DNA from: Noviherbaspirillum pedocola
GTDB lineage: Bacteria > Pseudomonadota > Gammaproteobacteria > Burkholderiales > Burkholderiaceae_D
DNA length: 64,000 nt
Assembly: GCF_016632335.1 (NCBI RefSeq)
Contig: NZ_JAEPBG010000001.1
Coordinates: 1,054,001-1,118,000 of the forward strand
Direction of reading: 5' to 3'
Part shown: positions 9,654 to 18,419 of the stretch, piece by piece
How the letters are laid out: the number at the start of each line of letters is the position of its first letter
Position numbering within the stretch: the first letter of the stretch is position 1
Program-made: the position numbers and the translations under genes
Notes under the pieces: model-generated
The model's database searches: none
Told to the model about the DNA's origin: nothing
What the model saw: the letters and a program-made list of their open reading frames with translations, nothing else

Positions 9654-10568
9654 GGGTGATTTCAGCGCCGTCGTACGTGTCGGCGGCGACTGCTTCTCGA
9701 CATCGTCGATCCATGCCTGCACTTCGGCGATGCAGTGCTGGCGCTGCTGCGGTGTCGCATTGTTGATGATGTTGGCCACCATGTGCACCGTGGCGCTGTG
9801 GTAGCGCGCGAAATAATCGCGCCGCGTCTCATCCGCGCTGGGCTGGAGCATCCGGTGCACATGCTCGCGCACCATCGCGATCGCGGTATCGCGTGTCGGC
9901 TTATCCGCCCGGATCGCGCGCAGCAGGCCCAGCAGCGCTTCCTGACGCGCGATGCGCTCGGCCAGTTCGGCATCCTCATCCAGCGGCCGGGCATCCGACA
10001 GCATGCGCATCTCGCGCTGCTGCTCCGCAGTAAAGCTGCCGAACCAATGCTGCGCTGACTTCAGGGTGCGCCGGTAACGCGCTTCCTGACGCTGCGCGAC
10101 GTCGCCGCGCAGGCGTTCCTTGCGAAAATCCTCGTTGTTGTCGGCAAATCGGCTGGCGATGTTCTCGATCTGTTGTTCCCGCAAGGACAGCGCCAGGTCC
10201 GCCATCGCTGGCGCCGCACGCTCCAGCACCGCGCGCAGGTATTGCCGCGCTGTTTCATAGCTCGTTTCGACGTCCGCCTCGGTTACCGGGTTTTCCAGCT
10301 GTTTCTGCACGCTGCCCAGCGTTTCCGCAATGGCCTTCAGCTGCGCCTGACGGTGCCAGGCAAACAACGCAGCGATTTCCTTTTTTACCCAGGGTTTTTG
10401 ATCGGCATCGAAGTCAACGTATCGGTTTAACCAGAAATAAGAAACTGTTTCCCCATTGTTATAGGCTAGTCTTGCAACACTACAACCGCACAGAATTCCG
10501 ATTAGCAACAAAATGCTGCTACACCGCAGAAAGCGTGCCAGGGGGTGCATGCTAGAATTTTGTGTCAT
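9633..10568 (-). CDS. DUF6279 family lipoprotein
   Basis: A 311-residue protein with a type II signal peptide: hydrophobic [10 protein letters not shown] then the lipobox LCGC, giving lipidation at Cys29. The mature part is helical and highly charged and starts with [22 protein letters not shown], the hallmark segment of DUF6279 lipoproteins. It is probably anchored to the inner face of the outer membrane; its function is unknown. The start at 10568 is 17 bases from the divergent glmU start; a second Met (10550) would still leave a functional signal. It overlaps the end of ttcA. Confidence 0.85.
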   Translation of the reverse strand: MTQNSSMHPLARFLRCSSILLLIGILCGCSVARLAYNNGETVSYFWLNRYVDFDADQKPWVKKEIAALFAWHRQAQLKAIAETLGSVQKQLENPVTEADVETSYETARQYLRAVLERAAPAMADLALSLREQQIENIASRFADNNEDFRKERLRGDVAQRQEARYRRTLKSAQHWFGSFTAEQQREMRMLSDARPLDEDAELAERIARQEALLGLLRAIRADKPTRDTAIAMVREHVHRMLQPSADETRRDYFARYHSATVHMVANIINNATPQQRQHCIAEVQAWIDDVEKQSPPTRTTALKSPLIPRLD

Positions 10569-10585
10569 TTGACCGATAGGTATTC

Positions 10586-11944
10586 ATGAACATTGTCATA
10601 CTTGCAGCGGGCATGGGGAAACGCATGCAGTCCGCGCTTCCCAAGGTGCTGCATCCGCTCGCGGGCAAGCCGCTGTTGTCCCATGTCGTCGACACCGCGC
10701 GCGCGCTCGCGCCGGACAATCTGGTAGTCATCTACGGCCACGGCGGCGATATCGTTCCGGAGAAACTCGGCGCTGACGACTTGAAGTTCGCGCGCCAGGA
10801 ACCGCAACTCGGCACAGGACACGCCGTCATGCAGGCACTGCCGCAACTTCGGGACGATGTGCCGACGCTGGTGCTGTACGGCGATGTGCCGCTGACCGCT
10901 GCCGCATCGCTGCGTCGGCTATTGGACATGGCCGGAACCGATAAGTTGTCCATTCTGACAGTCAATCTCCCCGACCCCACCGGCTACGGCCGCATTGTGC
11001 GTGAAAGCGGCGACATCGTGCGCATCGTCGAACAGAAGGATGCGTCTCCGGCAGAACGTGCCATTACCGAAGTCAACACCGGCATCATGGTCGCGCCCAC
11101 CGCAAAGCTGCGGGAATGGCTGTCCACCCTGTCCAATAACAATGCGCAGGGCGAATATTATCTGACCGACATCGTCGCGCGCGCCGTGGCCGATGGCGTG
11201 CCGGTGACATCGGCCCAGCCGGACGCGGTGTGGGAAACCTTGGGCGTGAACAGCAAGGTACAGCTGGCCGAACTTGAACGCATACACCAGCGCAACCTCG
11301 CCAACCGGCTGCTCGAAGCCGGCGTGACGTTGCTCGATCCGGCGCGCATCGATATCCGCGGCACGCTCACCTGCGGACGCGATGTCACCATCGACGTCGG
11401 CTGCGTCTTCGAAGGCGATGTCGAACTCGCCGACGGCGCCGTCGTCGGCGCTCATTGCGTGATTCGCAACGCCCGCATCGGCGAACGCGCGCAGATCAAG
11501 CCGTTCTGCCACATCGAAGAGGCTGCCGTTGGCGCAAGCTCGCAGATCGGCCCGTACGCCCGCCTGCGTCCGGGCACCGAGCTCGGCGAGGATGTGCACA
11601 TCGGCAATTTCGTCGAAGTCAAGAACGCCACCATCGCCGCCCACAGCAAGGCCAATCACCTTGCCTACGTCGGCGACTCCACCGTCGGCTCGCGCGTGAA
11701 CATCGGCGCCGGCACCATCACCTGCAATTACGATGGCGTGAACAAGCACCGCACCGTGATCGAGGACGATGTCTTCATCGGCAGCGATACGCAACTGGTC
11801 GCGCCGGTCACTGTCGGCCGCGGCGCCACGCTTGGCGCCGGCACCACGCTGACCCGCAACGCACCAGCCGGCAAGCTGACCATCACCCGTCCGCAACAAA
11901 TTACGATCGACGCCTGGAAGCGGCCGGTCAAACAACCCAAATAG
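10586..11944 (+). CDS. glmU: Bifunctional UDP-GlcNAc pyrophosphorylase / glucosamine-1-P acetyltransferase
   Basis: 452 residues, the normal GlmU length. The N-terminal nucleotidyltransferase has [20 protein letters not shown], and the C-terminal left-handed beta helix has hexapeptide repeats including [20 protein letters not shown] and [12 protein letters not shown]. It makes UDP-N-acetylglucosamine for peptidoglycan and LPS. glmS follows after 8 bases, so the two steps flanking glucosamine-phosphate mutase are co-transcribed. AGGT six bases before the ATG is the likely ribosome site. Its promoter must lie within the divergent lipoprotein gene. Confidence 0.97.
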   Translation: MNIVILAAGMGKRMQSALPKVLHPLAGKPLLSHVVDTARALAPDNLVVIYGHGGDIVPEKLGADDLKFARQEPQLGTGHAVMQALPQLRDDVPTLVLYGDVPLTAAASLRRLLDMAGTDKLSILTVNLPDPTGYGRIVRESGDIVRIVEQKDASPAERAITEVNTGIMVAPTAKLREWLSTLSNNNAQGEYYLTDIVARAVADGVPVTSAQPDAVWETLGVNSKVQLAELERIHQRNLANRLLEAGVTLLDPARIDIRGTLTCGRDVTIDVGCVFEGDVELADGAVVGAHCVIRNARIGERAQIKPFCHIEEAAVGASSQIGPYARLRPGTELGEDVHIGNFVEVKNATIAAHSKANHLAYVGDSTVGSRVNIGAGTITCNYDGVNKHRTVIEDDVFIGSDTQLVAPVTVGRGATLGAGTTLTRNAPAGKLTITRPQQITIDAWKRPVKQPK

Positions 11945-11952
11945 GAAATCCC

Positions 11953-13779
11953 ATGTGCGGAATCGTCGGCGCGGTCGCGCAACGCAATATCGTCCCCATC
12001 CTGCTCGAGGGCCTGAAGCGCCTGGAATACCGCGGCTATGACTCCTGCGGCGTCGCGGTCAACAACGGCGGCCTCAAGCGCGCCCGCAGCGTCTCGCGCG
12101 TGGCCGAACTCGAGCGCCAGGTCGACGACAGCGGCTTTGCGGGCAACACCGGCATCGCGCATACCCGCTGGGCCACCCACGGCGTGCCGGCGACGAACAA
12201 TGCGCATCCGCATTTCTCGGCCCGGGATGGCGAGCAGCGCATCGGCCTGGTGCACAACGGCATCATCGAAAACTATGAAGAGATCCGCACTGAACTGAAA
12301 GCGCTGGGTTATGTGTTCGAATCGCAGACCGATACCGAAGCCATCGCGCACCTGGTCAATCACATGTACGACGGCGACCTGCTGTCCACGGTGCAGAAGG
12401 CGGTCAAGCGCCTGCATGGCGCGTTCGCCATCGCGGTGTTCGCCAAGGACGAGCCGCAGCGCATCGTCGGCGCGCGCCTCGGCTGCCCACTGATCGTGGG
12501 CTTGTGCGACAACGAGAACTTCCTTGCCTCCGATGCGATGGCGCTGGCCGGCAGCACCGACCAGATCATCTATCTCGAGGAAGGCGACGTGGTGGATGTG
12601 CGCCTGGACGGCGTGCGCATCTACGATCGCGACGACCAGCCCGTCGAGCGCCGGGTGCAGACGGTGCAGGCGTATTCGGGCGCCATCGAGCTGGGCCCGT
12701 ATCGTCACTACATGCAGAAGGAAATCTTCGAGCAGCCGCGCGCGATTTCCGACACGCTCGAAGGCGTGCTCGGCTTCGCGCCGGACCTGTTCGGCCCAAA
12801 GGCGCAAGACGTCTTCGCCGACATCGACAGCGTGCTGATCCTCGCCTGCGGCACCAGCTACTACTCGGGCATGACCGCGAAGTACTGGCTCGAATCGCTG
12901 GCCAATCTGCCGACCTCGGTGGAAATCGCCAGCGAATACCGTTATCGCAAGCCGGCGGTGAATCCGAAGGCGCTGGTGGTGGTGATTTCGCAATCCGGGG
13001 AGACTGCCGACACCCTGGCCGCGTTGAAGTATGCGAAGGAGCTCGGCCACCGGCACAGCCTGTCGATCTGCAATGTCGGCACCTCGGCGATGGTGCGCGA
13101 AACCGAACTGTCCTACCTGACCCGCGCCGGCGCCGAGATCGGCGTGGCCTCGACCAAGGCTTTCACCACGCAGCTGACCGCGCTGTTCCTGCTCACGGCC
13201 ACGCTGGCCAAAATGCGCGGCAAACTCGACGCCGAAGCCGAAGCCTTTTACCTGAAAAGCCTGCGTCATCTGCCGACGGCGCTGCAAAGCGTGCTGGCAT
13301 TGGAGCCGCACATCATCGCCTGGTCCGAAGCCTTCGCGCGCAAGGAAAATGCGCTATTCCTCGGCCGCGGTCTGCATTACCCGATCGCGCTGGAAGGCGC
13401 GCTGAAGCTCAAGGAAATTTCGTACATCCATGCCGAGGCCTACCCGGCCGGCGAACTGAAGCACGGCCCGCTGGCGCTGGTGACCGAAGAAATGCCGGTG
13501 GTGACGGTGGCGCCGAACGACACGCTGATCGAGAAGCTGAAGTCCAACATGCAGGAAGTGCGCGCGCGCGGCGGCCAGCTGTATGTGTTCGCCGATGGCG
13601 ATTCGCAGATGAGCTCGAGCGAAGGCATACACGTAATTCGTCTGCCCGAGCATTACGGCCTGCTGTCGCCGATCCTGCACGTGGTGCCGCTGCAGCTGCT
13701 GGCGTATCACACCGCGCTGGCACGCGGCACCGATGTCGACAAGCCGAGAAACCTGGCGAAGTCGGTAACGGTGGAGTAA
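11953..13779 (+). CDS. glmS: Glutamine--fructose-6-phosphate aminotransferase (isomerizing)
   Basis: 608 residues with the N-terminal nucleophile start [10 protein letters not shown] (the Cys after Met is catalytic for glutamine hydrolysis), the RGYDSCG segment, and two SIS sugar-isomerase domains. The first SIS domain has ACGTSYYSG and SQSGETADT; the protein ends [11 protein letters not shown] as in other GlmS proteins. It makes glucosamine-6-phosphate. The ATG at 11953 has AGGAAAT upstream. It forms an operon with glmU. A long hairpin follows immediately. Confidence 0.97.
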   Translation: MCGIVGAVAQRNIVPILLEGLKRLEYRGYDSCGVAVNNGGLKRARSVSRVAELERQVDDSGFAGNTGIAHTRWATHGVPATNNAHPHFSARDGEQRIGLVHNGIIENYEEIRTELKALGYVFESQTDTEAIAHLVNHMYDGDLLSTVQKAVKRLHGAFAIAVFAKDEPQRIVGARLGCPLIVGLCDNENFLASDAMALAGSTDQIIYLEEGDVVDVRLDGVRIYDRDDQPVERRVQTVQAYSGAIELGPYRHYMQKEIFEQPRAISDTLEGVLGFAPDLFGPKAQDVFADIDSVLILACGTSYYSGMTAKYWLESLANLPTSVEIASEYRYRKPAVNPKALVVVISQSGETADTLAALKYAKELGHRHSLSICNVGTSAMVRETELSYLTRAGAEIGVASTKAFTTQLTALFLLTATLAKMRGKLDAEAEAFYLKSLRHLPTALQSVLALEPHIIAWSEAFARKENALFLGRGLHYPIALEGALKLKEISYIHAEAYPAGELKHGPLALVTEEMPVVTVAPNDTLIEKLKSNMQEVRARGGQLYVFADGDSQMSSSEGIHVIRLPEHYGLLSPILHVVPLQLLAYHTALARGTDVDKPRNLAKSVTVE

Positions 13780-13786
13780 TCGCCCT

Positions 13787-13822
13787 GCGCGCTGACCATG
13801 CGCCCATGCATGGTCAGCGCGC
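13787..13822. terminator. Long hairpin between convergent glmS and 14223 gene
   Basis: A perfect 15-bp inverted repeat (13787-13801 with 13808-13822) and a 6-base loop sit 8 bases after the glmS stop. Neither side has a strong U-run, so termination is likely but not certain. It lies between converging genes and could act on both. Confidence 0.6.
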
Positions 13823-13827
13823 TGTCT

Positions 13828-14223
13828 TCAGAACGCCGGCCGCATCCTCAGGCTGGCGATGCGCTCCGGCAGCAAGGGCAGCGAGCGCAACTGTTTCACC
13901 AGCACCTCCACCACCTCCTCATTGGCCTGCTGCACATAGCGCACCAGCGCCGCCACCTCATAGGCCGACACCCTTTGCGCATCCTCGATTGCGATCGGCG
14001 ATTTCACTTCGCCATTGCGCAGGCGAATACGCGCGAACTTGCCGCCAGCCAGCGCGACCAGCGCCAGCAGGCTCAATGGCCGCAGCAGTGTTTCCAGCAA
14101 CTGGCGCTTCTGCACTGGCGGCGCTTCTACATACACGCTCGCAATCAGTTCGGGAACGATGTCGGCCGGCGGTTCCTGGAGCGGGTCCGGCATTGGGTCG
14201 GGTGGAAGACTGTCGTGACGCAT
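13828..14223 (-). CDS. Hypothetical protein
   Basis: A 131-residue protein that I do not recognise. The N-terminus is Pro/Asp-rich (residues 1-25). The middle is Leu/Ala-rich (LETLLRPLSLLALVALAGG), and an amphipathic helical C-terminus ends in LPERIASLRMRPAF. The central stretch is only moderately hydrophobic, so a membrane location is uncertain. The ATG at 14223 with AGAGG upstream is preferred to the frame opening at 14259. It converges on glmS. Confidence 0.6.
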   Translation of the reverse strand: MRHDSLPPDPMPDPLQEPPADIVPELIASVYVEAPPVQKRQLLETLLRPLSLLALVALAGGKFARIRLRNGEVKSPIAIEDAQRVSAYEVAALVRYVQQANEEVVEVLVKQLRSLPLLPERIASLRMRPAF

Positions 14224-14388
14224 GCGTAACCTCTGGAGTGACTGTGTGGGAAGTCGCAATCGGCGAACTCAGACGCGCCTCTGCGAAACCTGGCGAGTGG
14301 AGAAAGTTTGCACTTCCAATGTTTAAACATGATGTCGAAACTGACAAAAACCGTAGACCAGCCTTGACCTGAGCGGTGCCCGCCCGGC

Positions 14389-14416
14389 GGAACAAAAAAT
14401 GAGAAGTGCCTACATA
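14389..14416 (+). promoter_or_regulatory. hrp-box-like promoter of the F-box-like gene
   Basis: GGAACA, 15-nt spacer, CTACATA, against the consensus GGAACC-N15/16-CCACNNA: one mismatch in each half. It ends 31 bases before the ATG at 14448, the expected promoter distance. Confidence 0.6.
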
Positions 14417-14447
14417 CGTGGCTTCACTTTCTACGGAAAACACCGTC

Positions 14448-15536
14448 ATGTCTGTCAACTCGCCAGCACACTCAACATCTTCTACCCCGCAAACCTCGAC
14501 TTTCAGCATCTCAACCTGTCCTGACGATATCCTGGTCAACATTTCATTACGTGTCGTCACGCCTGAAACTTTCCACCCCCCCGGATTCTGGTTGACCGAT
14601 AAAACTACCGCCGACAAGTTCTTCGGGAGCACAAACCTGATAGCAAAGGCAATGCCGGACCAATTGGCATATAGAAATCTTCGATCGATCGATGTGGAAG
14701 ACCGGCCCAAGGTCGCGGCAAAATTCCTCCTTTCGCTCAAGCCGACACTGCGCCCGGTGTACGTCCCCAGAGTTCTCGTGACCATCCCGGAGAATGAAGA
14801 ATCAGGTGTGCCGTTGAACGGCATGGCGACACGCGGTGCGGTTGCCGCCTGCCTGCTTGCTCCAGGACACGCTGCGGATGGTGATAGTGACAAGGCCGCG
14901 AAGGAAATGCTGAACGTCATGGAGTGGAATGCATATATCGATATTCCCGGCATGCCTTCCTATGCGATTAAGACCTTCAAGGGCGATCAGGAACTGATCG
15001 ATACTGCCCTCGCCGGGCTGTGGAATGTCGTACTTTCAGTAGGGCGAAGCAACCCCTGGAATGGACTATTCGCCTATGCCACTTGCGAAACCATGCTGAA
15101 GAATACTCAGACAAGCAACGTTACGCTGCTGGTTCGCATCGTGACGGATCCTAGCCTGGCAACCCAGACGAAACAGTTCGACGCACTCGGCGCGCTGGAG
15201 TCGTCCGACAGGGAGGAGCAATTCAATTGGTTGATCGGCGGCCTGTCGCTCCTTGAGGAAAGAAGCGGAGAAGAGGTGTTGCAATATTTGTCCTGCCTTG
15301 CGCCGCTGCTGCCGCAAAACGGCAACCGCGAATCCGCTGCCGCCGACTGGCTGTCCGCAAGCATCGCGCTGGCTGTGCGCAAGGGGGTCGACGTAAAACA
15401 GATCCAGGATGCCATCCCGGCGGACAGATTCAGTGACCGGTTTGTGAAAGGAGCCATCCGCCACGCCTTCACTGACCACGCCGCATCGGCCGCGCAAAAG
15501 CCGCATGACGCAGGCGGGAAGCCTGTCCAGCAGTGA
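14448..15536 (+). CDS. Unknown protein with F-box-like N-terminus, candidate type III effector
   Basis: The 362-residue protein starts with ~22 residues rich in Ser/Thr (MSVNSPAHSTSSTPQTSTFS) followed by CPDDILVNISLRV, which resembles the opening of an F-box (LPDEILxxIxxxL). The rest is helical without a recognised family; the C-terminus (AAQKPHDAGGKPVQQ) is polar. The ATG at 14448 is preferred to an in-frame GTG at 14406 because GTG lies inside the hrp-box-like element. It is monocistronic, between a converging hypothetical gene and hmp. F-box effectors of plant pathogens enter host SCF ubiquitin ligases; that role here is inference from a short match. Confidence 0.65.
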   Translation: MSVNSPAHSTSSTPQTSTFSISTCPDDILVNISLRVVTPETFHPPGFWLTDKTTADKFFGSTNLIAKAMPDQLAYRNLRSIDVEDRPKVAAKFLLSLKPTLRPVYVPRVLVTIPENEESGVPLNGMATRGAVAACLLAPGHAADGDSDKAAKEMLNVMEWNAYIDIPGMPSYAIKTFKGDQELIDTALAGLWNVVLSVGRSNPWNGLFAYATCETMLKNTQTSNVTLLVRIVTDPSLATQTKQFDALGALESSDREEQFNWLIGGLSLLEERSGEEVLQYLSCLAPLLPQNGNRESAAADWLSASIALAVRKGVDVKQIQDAIPADRFSDRFVKGAIRHAFTDHAASAAQKPHDAGGKPVQQ

Positions 15537-15609
15537 TCGATGCACACAGGTACCGGCCTATGTGCGAGCACGCACGCAGGCCATGCAGGATGCGAACGGA
15601 CTAAACAAA

Positions 15610-15633
15610 AAAAGCGCGGCCGATCAGCCGCGC
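15610..15633 (-). terminator. Terminator of hmp
   Basis: A 7-bp GC-only stem (15614-15620 with 15627-15633) is followed, in the minus direction, by a run of U residues (the A tract at 15607-15613). It lies 14 bases past the hmp stop, a classic intrinsic terminator. Confidence 0.85.
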
Positions 15634-15646
15634 CAGGCTGCAGATA

Positions 15647-16843
15647 TCAGCCCAGATAATTCAACAGCTCCGGACCAAACACCTCGCGGTGCAGTTTCTG
15701 CTGCGGCACGCCCACGGCCAGCAAGTCCGCCCATTGCGCCTGCATGAAAGCGATCGGGCCGCACAAATACACCTTTGCATCCGCATGCGCCCACTGCGGC
15801 AGCTTTGCCGCATCCATGGTGCCGGCGAACACGCCAGCGCCCGTGCCCGTGCCATCTTCGTAGAAGGTCGCCACGCGCAGCTTCGGCATCAATGCCTGCG
15901 CCGCTTCGATGTCAGCGCGATGCGCCTGCCAGGCTTCGCCGCGTGCGGCATGGGCGAACACCACCTCGCGCTGCGGATTGGTCTTGGCGATCGTATTGAG
16001 CACCGAGATCATCGGCGTGATGCCCACGCCCGCCGACAGCAGCACGATGGGTTCCTGCGCTCGCACATCCGGCGTGAAGTCGCCGAACGGATGGGTGAGC
16101 TGCAGCACGCTGCCGATGGTCACATGACGGTAGATCCAGTTCGACACTTCGCCAGCCGGCTTGCCATCCGCCTCGAGCTCGCGCTTGACCGAGATGCGCA
16201 GCGTCTTGCCATCGGGCGCATCGGACAGGCTGTACTGGCGCAGCTGGGTGCGGCCGTCCGCGAAGGTGACCGACACGCTCACATACTGGCCCGGCTGGAA
16301 ATCTGGCGCCGGTTTGCCGTCCACCGGCTCAAGGCGATAGGAACGAATGTCCTCGCTTTCATGCGACACCGAGGTCACGCGCATGGCGCGCAGTTCGCCG
16401 GGAGCAGTACGGGCGGCTTCATACATCGCCTTTTCCGCGGCGATCAGCGCATCTGCGAGTTCGCCATAGGCTTCGGCCCAGGCATTGATCAGCGGCTCGG
16501 TCGCGGCATCGCCCAGTACTTCCTTGATGGCCCCGAGCAAGTGCTTGCCAACGATCGGATAGTGCTCGGCCCGTATGCCGACCGACACATGCTTGTGCAC
16601 GATGCGGCTCACCACCGGCCCCAGCGCGGCAGCATTGTCGATATTGGCCGCATAGGCGAACACCGCGGCCGCCAGCGATTGCTGCTGCACGCCGCTGGCC
16701 TGATTGCCCATGTTGAACAAATTGGTCAGCTCCGGATGCTCGGCGAACATGTTGCGGTAAAAGGTGCGCGTAATGGCTACGCCATGCTCACGCAACACGG
16801 GAACGCTGGCATCGATATAGGGACGAGCGACTGCGGAAACCAT
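15647..16843 (-). CDS. hmp: Flavohemoprotein, nitric oxide dioxygenase
   Basis: 398 residues: an N-terminal globin domain (1-~140) with Tyr29 and the proximal His85 (IVHKHVSVG), then an FAD-binding domain (LRQYSLSD) and an NAD-binding domain (SAGVGITPM). It oxidises NO to nitrate with O2 and NAD(P)H in the cytoplasm. It lies directly after nsrR in the same direction, but each has its own terminator. A NsrR-type operator lies 11 bases upstream of the ATG, so it is almost certainly NO-induced. Confidence 0.96.
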   Translation of the reverse strand: MVSAVARPYIDASVPVLREHGVAITRTFYRNMFAEHPELTNLFNMGNQASGVQQQSLAAAVFAYAANIDNAAALGPVVSRIVHKHVSVGIRAEHYPIVGKHLLGAIKEVLGDAATEPLINAWAEAYGELADALIAAEKAMYEAARTAPGELRAMRVTSVSHESEDIRSYRLEPVDGKPAPDFQPGQYVSVSVTFADGRTQLRQYSLSDAPDGKTLRISVKRELEADGKPAGEVSNWIYRHVTIGSVLQLTHPFGDFTPDVRAQEPIVLLSAGVGITPMISVLNTIAKTNPQREVVFAHAARGEAWQAHRADIEAAQALMPKLRVATFYEDGTGTGAGVFAGTMDAAKLPQWAHADAKVYLCGPIAFMQAQWADLLAVGVPQQKLHREVFGPELLNYLG

Positions 16844-16854
16844 GACTTCTCCTG

Positions 16855-16876
16855 AATATGCATTAAAAATGCAGTT
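16855..16876 (-). promoter_or_regulatory. NsrR operator of hmp
   Basis: An imperfect dyad, on the plus strand AATATGCATT then AAAAATGCAGTT, close to the 11-1-11 NsrR consensus with its ATGCAT core. It lies just upstream of the hmp start, with nsrR adjacent. Confidence 0.75.
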
Positions 16877-16884
16877 TTAAATCC

Positions 16885-16905
16885 AAAAAAATTGCCCTTG
16901 CGGGC
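16885..16905 (-). terminator. Terminator of nsrR
   Basis: In the minus direction, GCCC-GCAA-GGGC (16905-16894) is followed by seven U residues (16891-16885), 24 bases past the nsrR stop. It separates nsrR from hmp. Confidence 0.75.
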
Positions 16906-16928
16906 AGACTATCCTTGTTGTTCATGCC

Positions 16929-17387
16929 TCATGTCTGCAGCGCTTCCTGCGCGAAACGCCGATGCATGACGATGATTTGTTCGCCAACGCTTCCCTTCAC
17001 CAGGTCGGCCAGCGTATAGCGGTCCATGGCCTGATAGAACGCGCGCAATCCCGCAGCCAGCGCGCCGCGCAGCATGCAATCGTTGCTCAGCGCACAATCC
17101 ATGCCGGCACAGTCGACCAGTTCGGCATCGCCTTCCAGCTCGCGCAGCACCGCGCCGATGCGCAGCGTCTTCGCGTCCGATGCCAGCGACAGTCCGCCGT
17201 TGCGGCCGCGCACCGCCTGTATCCAGCCGGCGTGGGCCATCCGCGCCACCACCTTGACCAGGTGATTGATCGGGATATCGAACTGCCTGGAGATTTCTCC
17301 AACCGTCGCCAAACCTTGCCGCTGCCCGGTTCCTGCCAGGTAGATCAGCACGCGCAGGCCGATGTCGGAAAAGCGTGTGATGCGCAT
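16929..17387 (-). CDS. nsrR: Nitric-oxide-sensing Rrf2-family repressor
   Basis: The 152-residue protein begins MRITRFSDIGLRVLIYLA as NsrR does, with a winged helix-turn-helix in the first 70 residues. Cys93, Cys98 and Cys104 (CAGMDCALSNDC) have the x4/x5 spacing of the [Fe-S]-binding cysteines of E. coli NsrR. NO destroys the cluster and lifts repression. The start at 17387 is chosen over a frame opening at 17591 because it matches the family N-terminus exactly. Adjacent hmp with an operator confirms the role. An ATGCAT-containing half-site upstream suggests autoregulation. Confidence 0.93.
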   Translation of the reverse strand: MRITRFSDIGLRVLIYLAGTGQRQGLATVGEISRQFDIPINHLVKVVARMAHAGWIQAVRGRNGGLSLASDAKTLRIGAVLRELEGDAELVDCAGMDCALSNDCMLRGALAAGLRAFYQAMDRYTLADLVKGSVGEQIIVMHRRFAQEALQT

Positions 17388-17723
17388 CGTTGTGTGGAAT
17401 TCGTTGACGGCAGGCAGTGTATCAAAATCTGCAGAAAGAATGCATATTATTTTTGCGCTGCCAGGCGGGGCCGAAAACGCGAATGCATACAGAAGCCTGC
17501 GTTGCTTGCCAGCCATGACAATTTGACCTGGATCAGGGAAGCGGCGCACGGCATCGTCAAGACTGCTCATGCAGCGTGCACGAATCGCCATCCGTCATGC
17601 CGCCAACACGGCAGCAGCAATGCTGCCTCTCGCCAATCTCGCTACCGATCCCATGACGCCGCATCCCGCCCCTGCTTTCCTGCGCCACTCTCGCCTTTTG
17701 CTCACGACCGGGAGCTTCTGAAG
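17388..17723. promoter_or_regulatory. Divergent control region nsrR / ABC exporter
   Basis: No gene is seen in these 336 bases. At 17438-17447 GAATGCATAT repeats, in the opposite sense, the ATATGCATT half of the hmp NsrR operator. At 17522-17535 TTGAC, 4 nt, ATCAG resembles an FNR/Dnr dyad (TTGAT-N4-ATCAA). Either could act on nsrR (minus) or on the exporter operon (plus). The in-frame upstream extension of the ATPase frame through this region has no family similarity. Confidence 0.45.
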
Positions 17724-18419
17724 ATGCCGAGCGTTGCAGTCAGCGCGAAAGGCCTGATGAAATGGTTCGGCGAAGGACCGGCGCGCACCCTCGCCATCAA
17801 TGACGCCAGCATCGACGCCTGGCACGGCGAGATGCTGTACATCGTCGGCCCCTCCGGCAGCGGCAAGACCACGCTGTTGAGCATCCTTTCGGGCATTCTG
17901 CGCCCCGACGCCGGCAGCGTGCTGGTGGAGGACATCGATATCTGGAAGCTCGACAGCGATGCGCTGGCGGCGTTTCGGTTGAAGACCCTCGGCTTCGTGT
18001 TCCAGGATTACCACCTGTTTCCACGCCTGACGACCGTAGAGAACGTCGCGATACCGCTGATCCTGCAAAAGCGCAATTGGGATGAAGCGCTGGGCGAAGC
18101 GATGAAGATGCTGGAGGTCGTAGGCCTGGAGACGCGAGCGCAACTGCCGCCGGTGAAGCTGTCCGGCGGCGAGCAGCAGCGCGTGGCGATCGCGCGCGCC
18201 ATTGTTGCCCGGCCCGACATCCTCGTGCTGGACGAACCGACCGCCTCGCTCGACGGCGACACCGGCCGGCGCATTCTCGGCTTCGTGCGCGAGCAATTGC
18301 TGAGTGAGCAGCGCTGCATCCTGGTCGTGACCCACGATGCGCGCGTCTTCGACTATGCGGACCGCATCCTGCACATGGAAGACGGCCGCATCACCGGACT
18401 GGAAAGGGAGGCGCGATGA
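17724..18419 (+). CDS. ABC exporter ATPase (DevA/LolD/MacB-like)
   Basis: 231 residues with all ABC motifs: Walker A GPSGSGKTT, Q-loop VFQDYH, signature LSGGEQQRVAIARAI, Walker B ILVLDEPTASLD and switch His in THDAR. It drives the permease encoded at 20943-22088. The ATG at 17724 has GGGAG upstream and gives the normal domain length. The stop overlaps the next start (ATGA at 18416), beginning a four-gene coupled operon. The sequence resembles the ATPases of lipoprotein, macrolide and heterocyst-glycolipid exporters. Confidence 0.92.
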   Translation: MPSVAVSAKGLMKWFGEGPARTLAINDASIDAWHGEMLYIVGPSGSGKTTLLSILSGILRPDAGSVLVEDIDIWKLDSDALAAFRLKTLGFVFQDYHLFPRLTTVENVAIPLILQKRNWDEALGEAMKMLEVVGLETRAQLPPVKLSGGEQQRVAIARAIVARPDILVLDEPTASLDGDTGRRILGFVREQLLSEQRCILVVTHDARVFDYADRILHMEDGRITGLEREAR

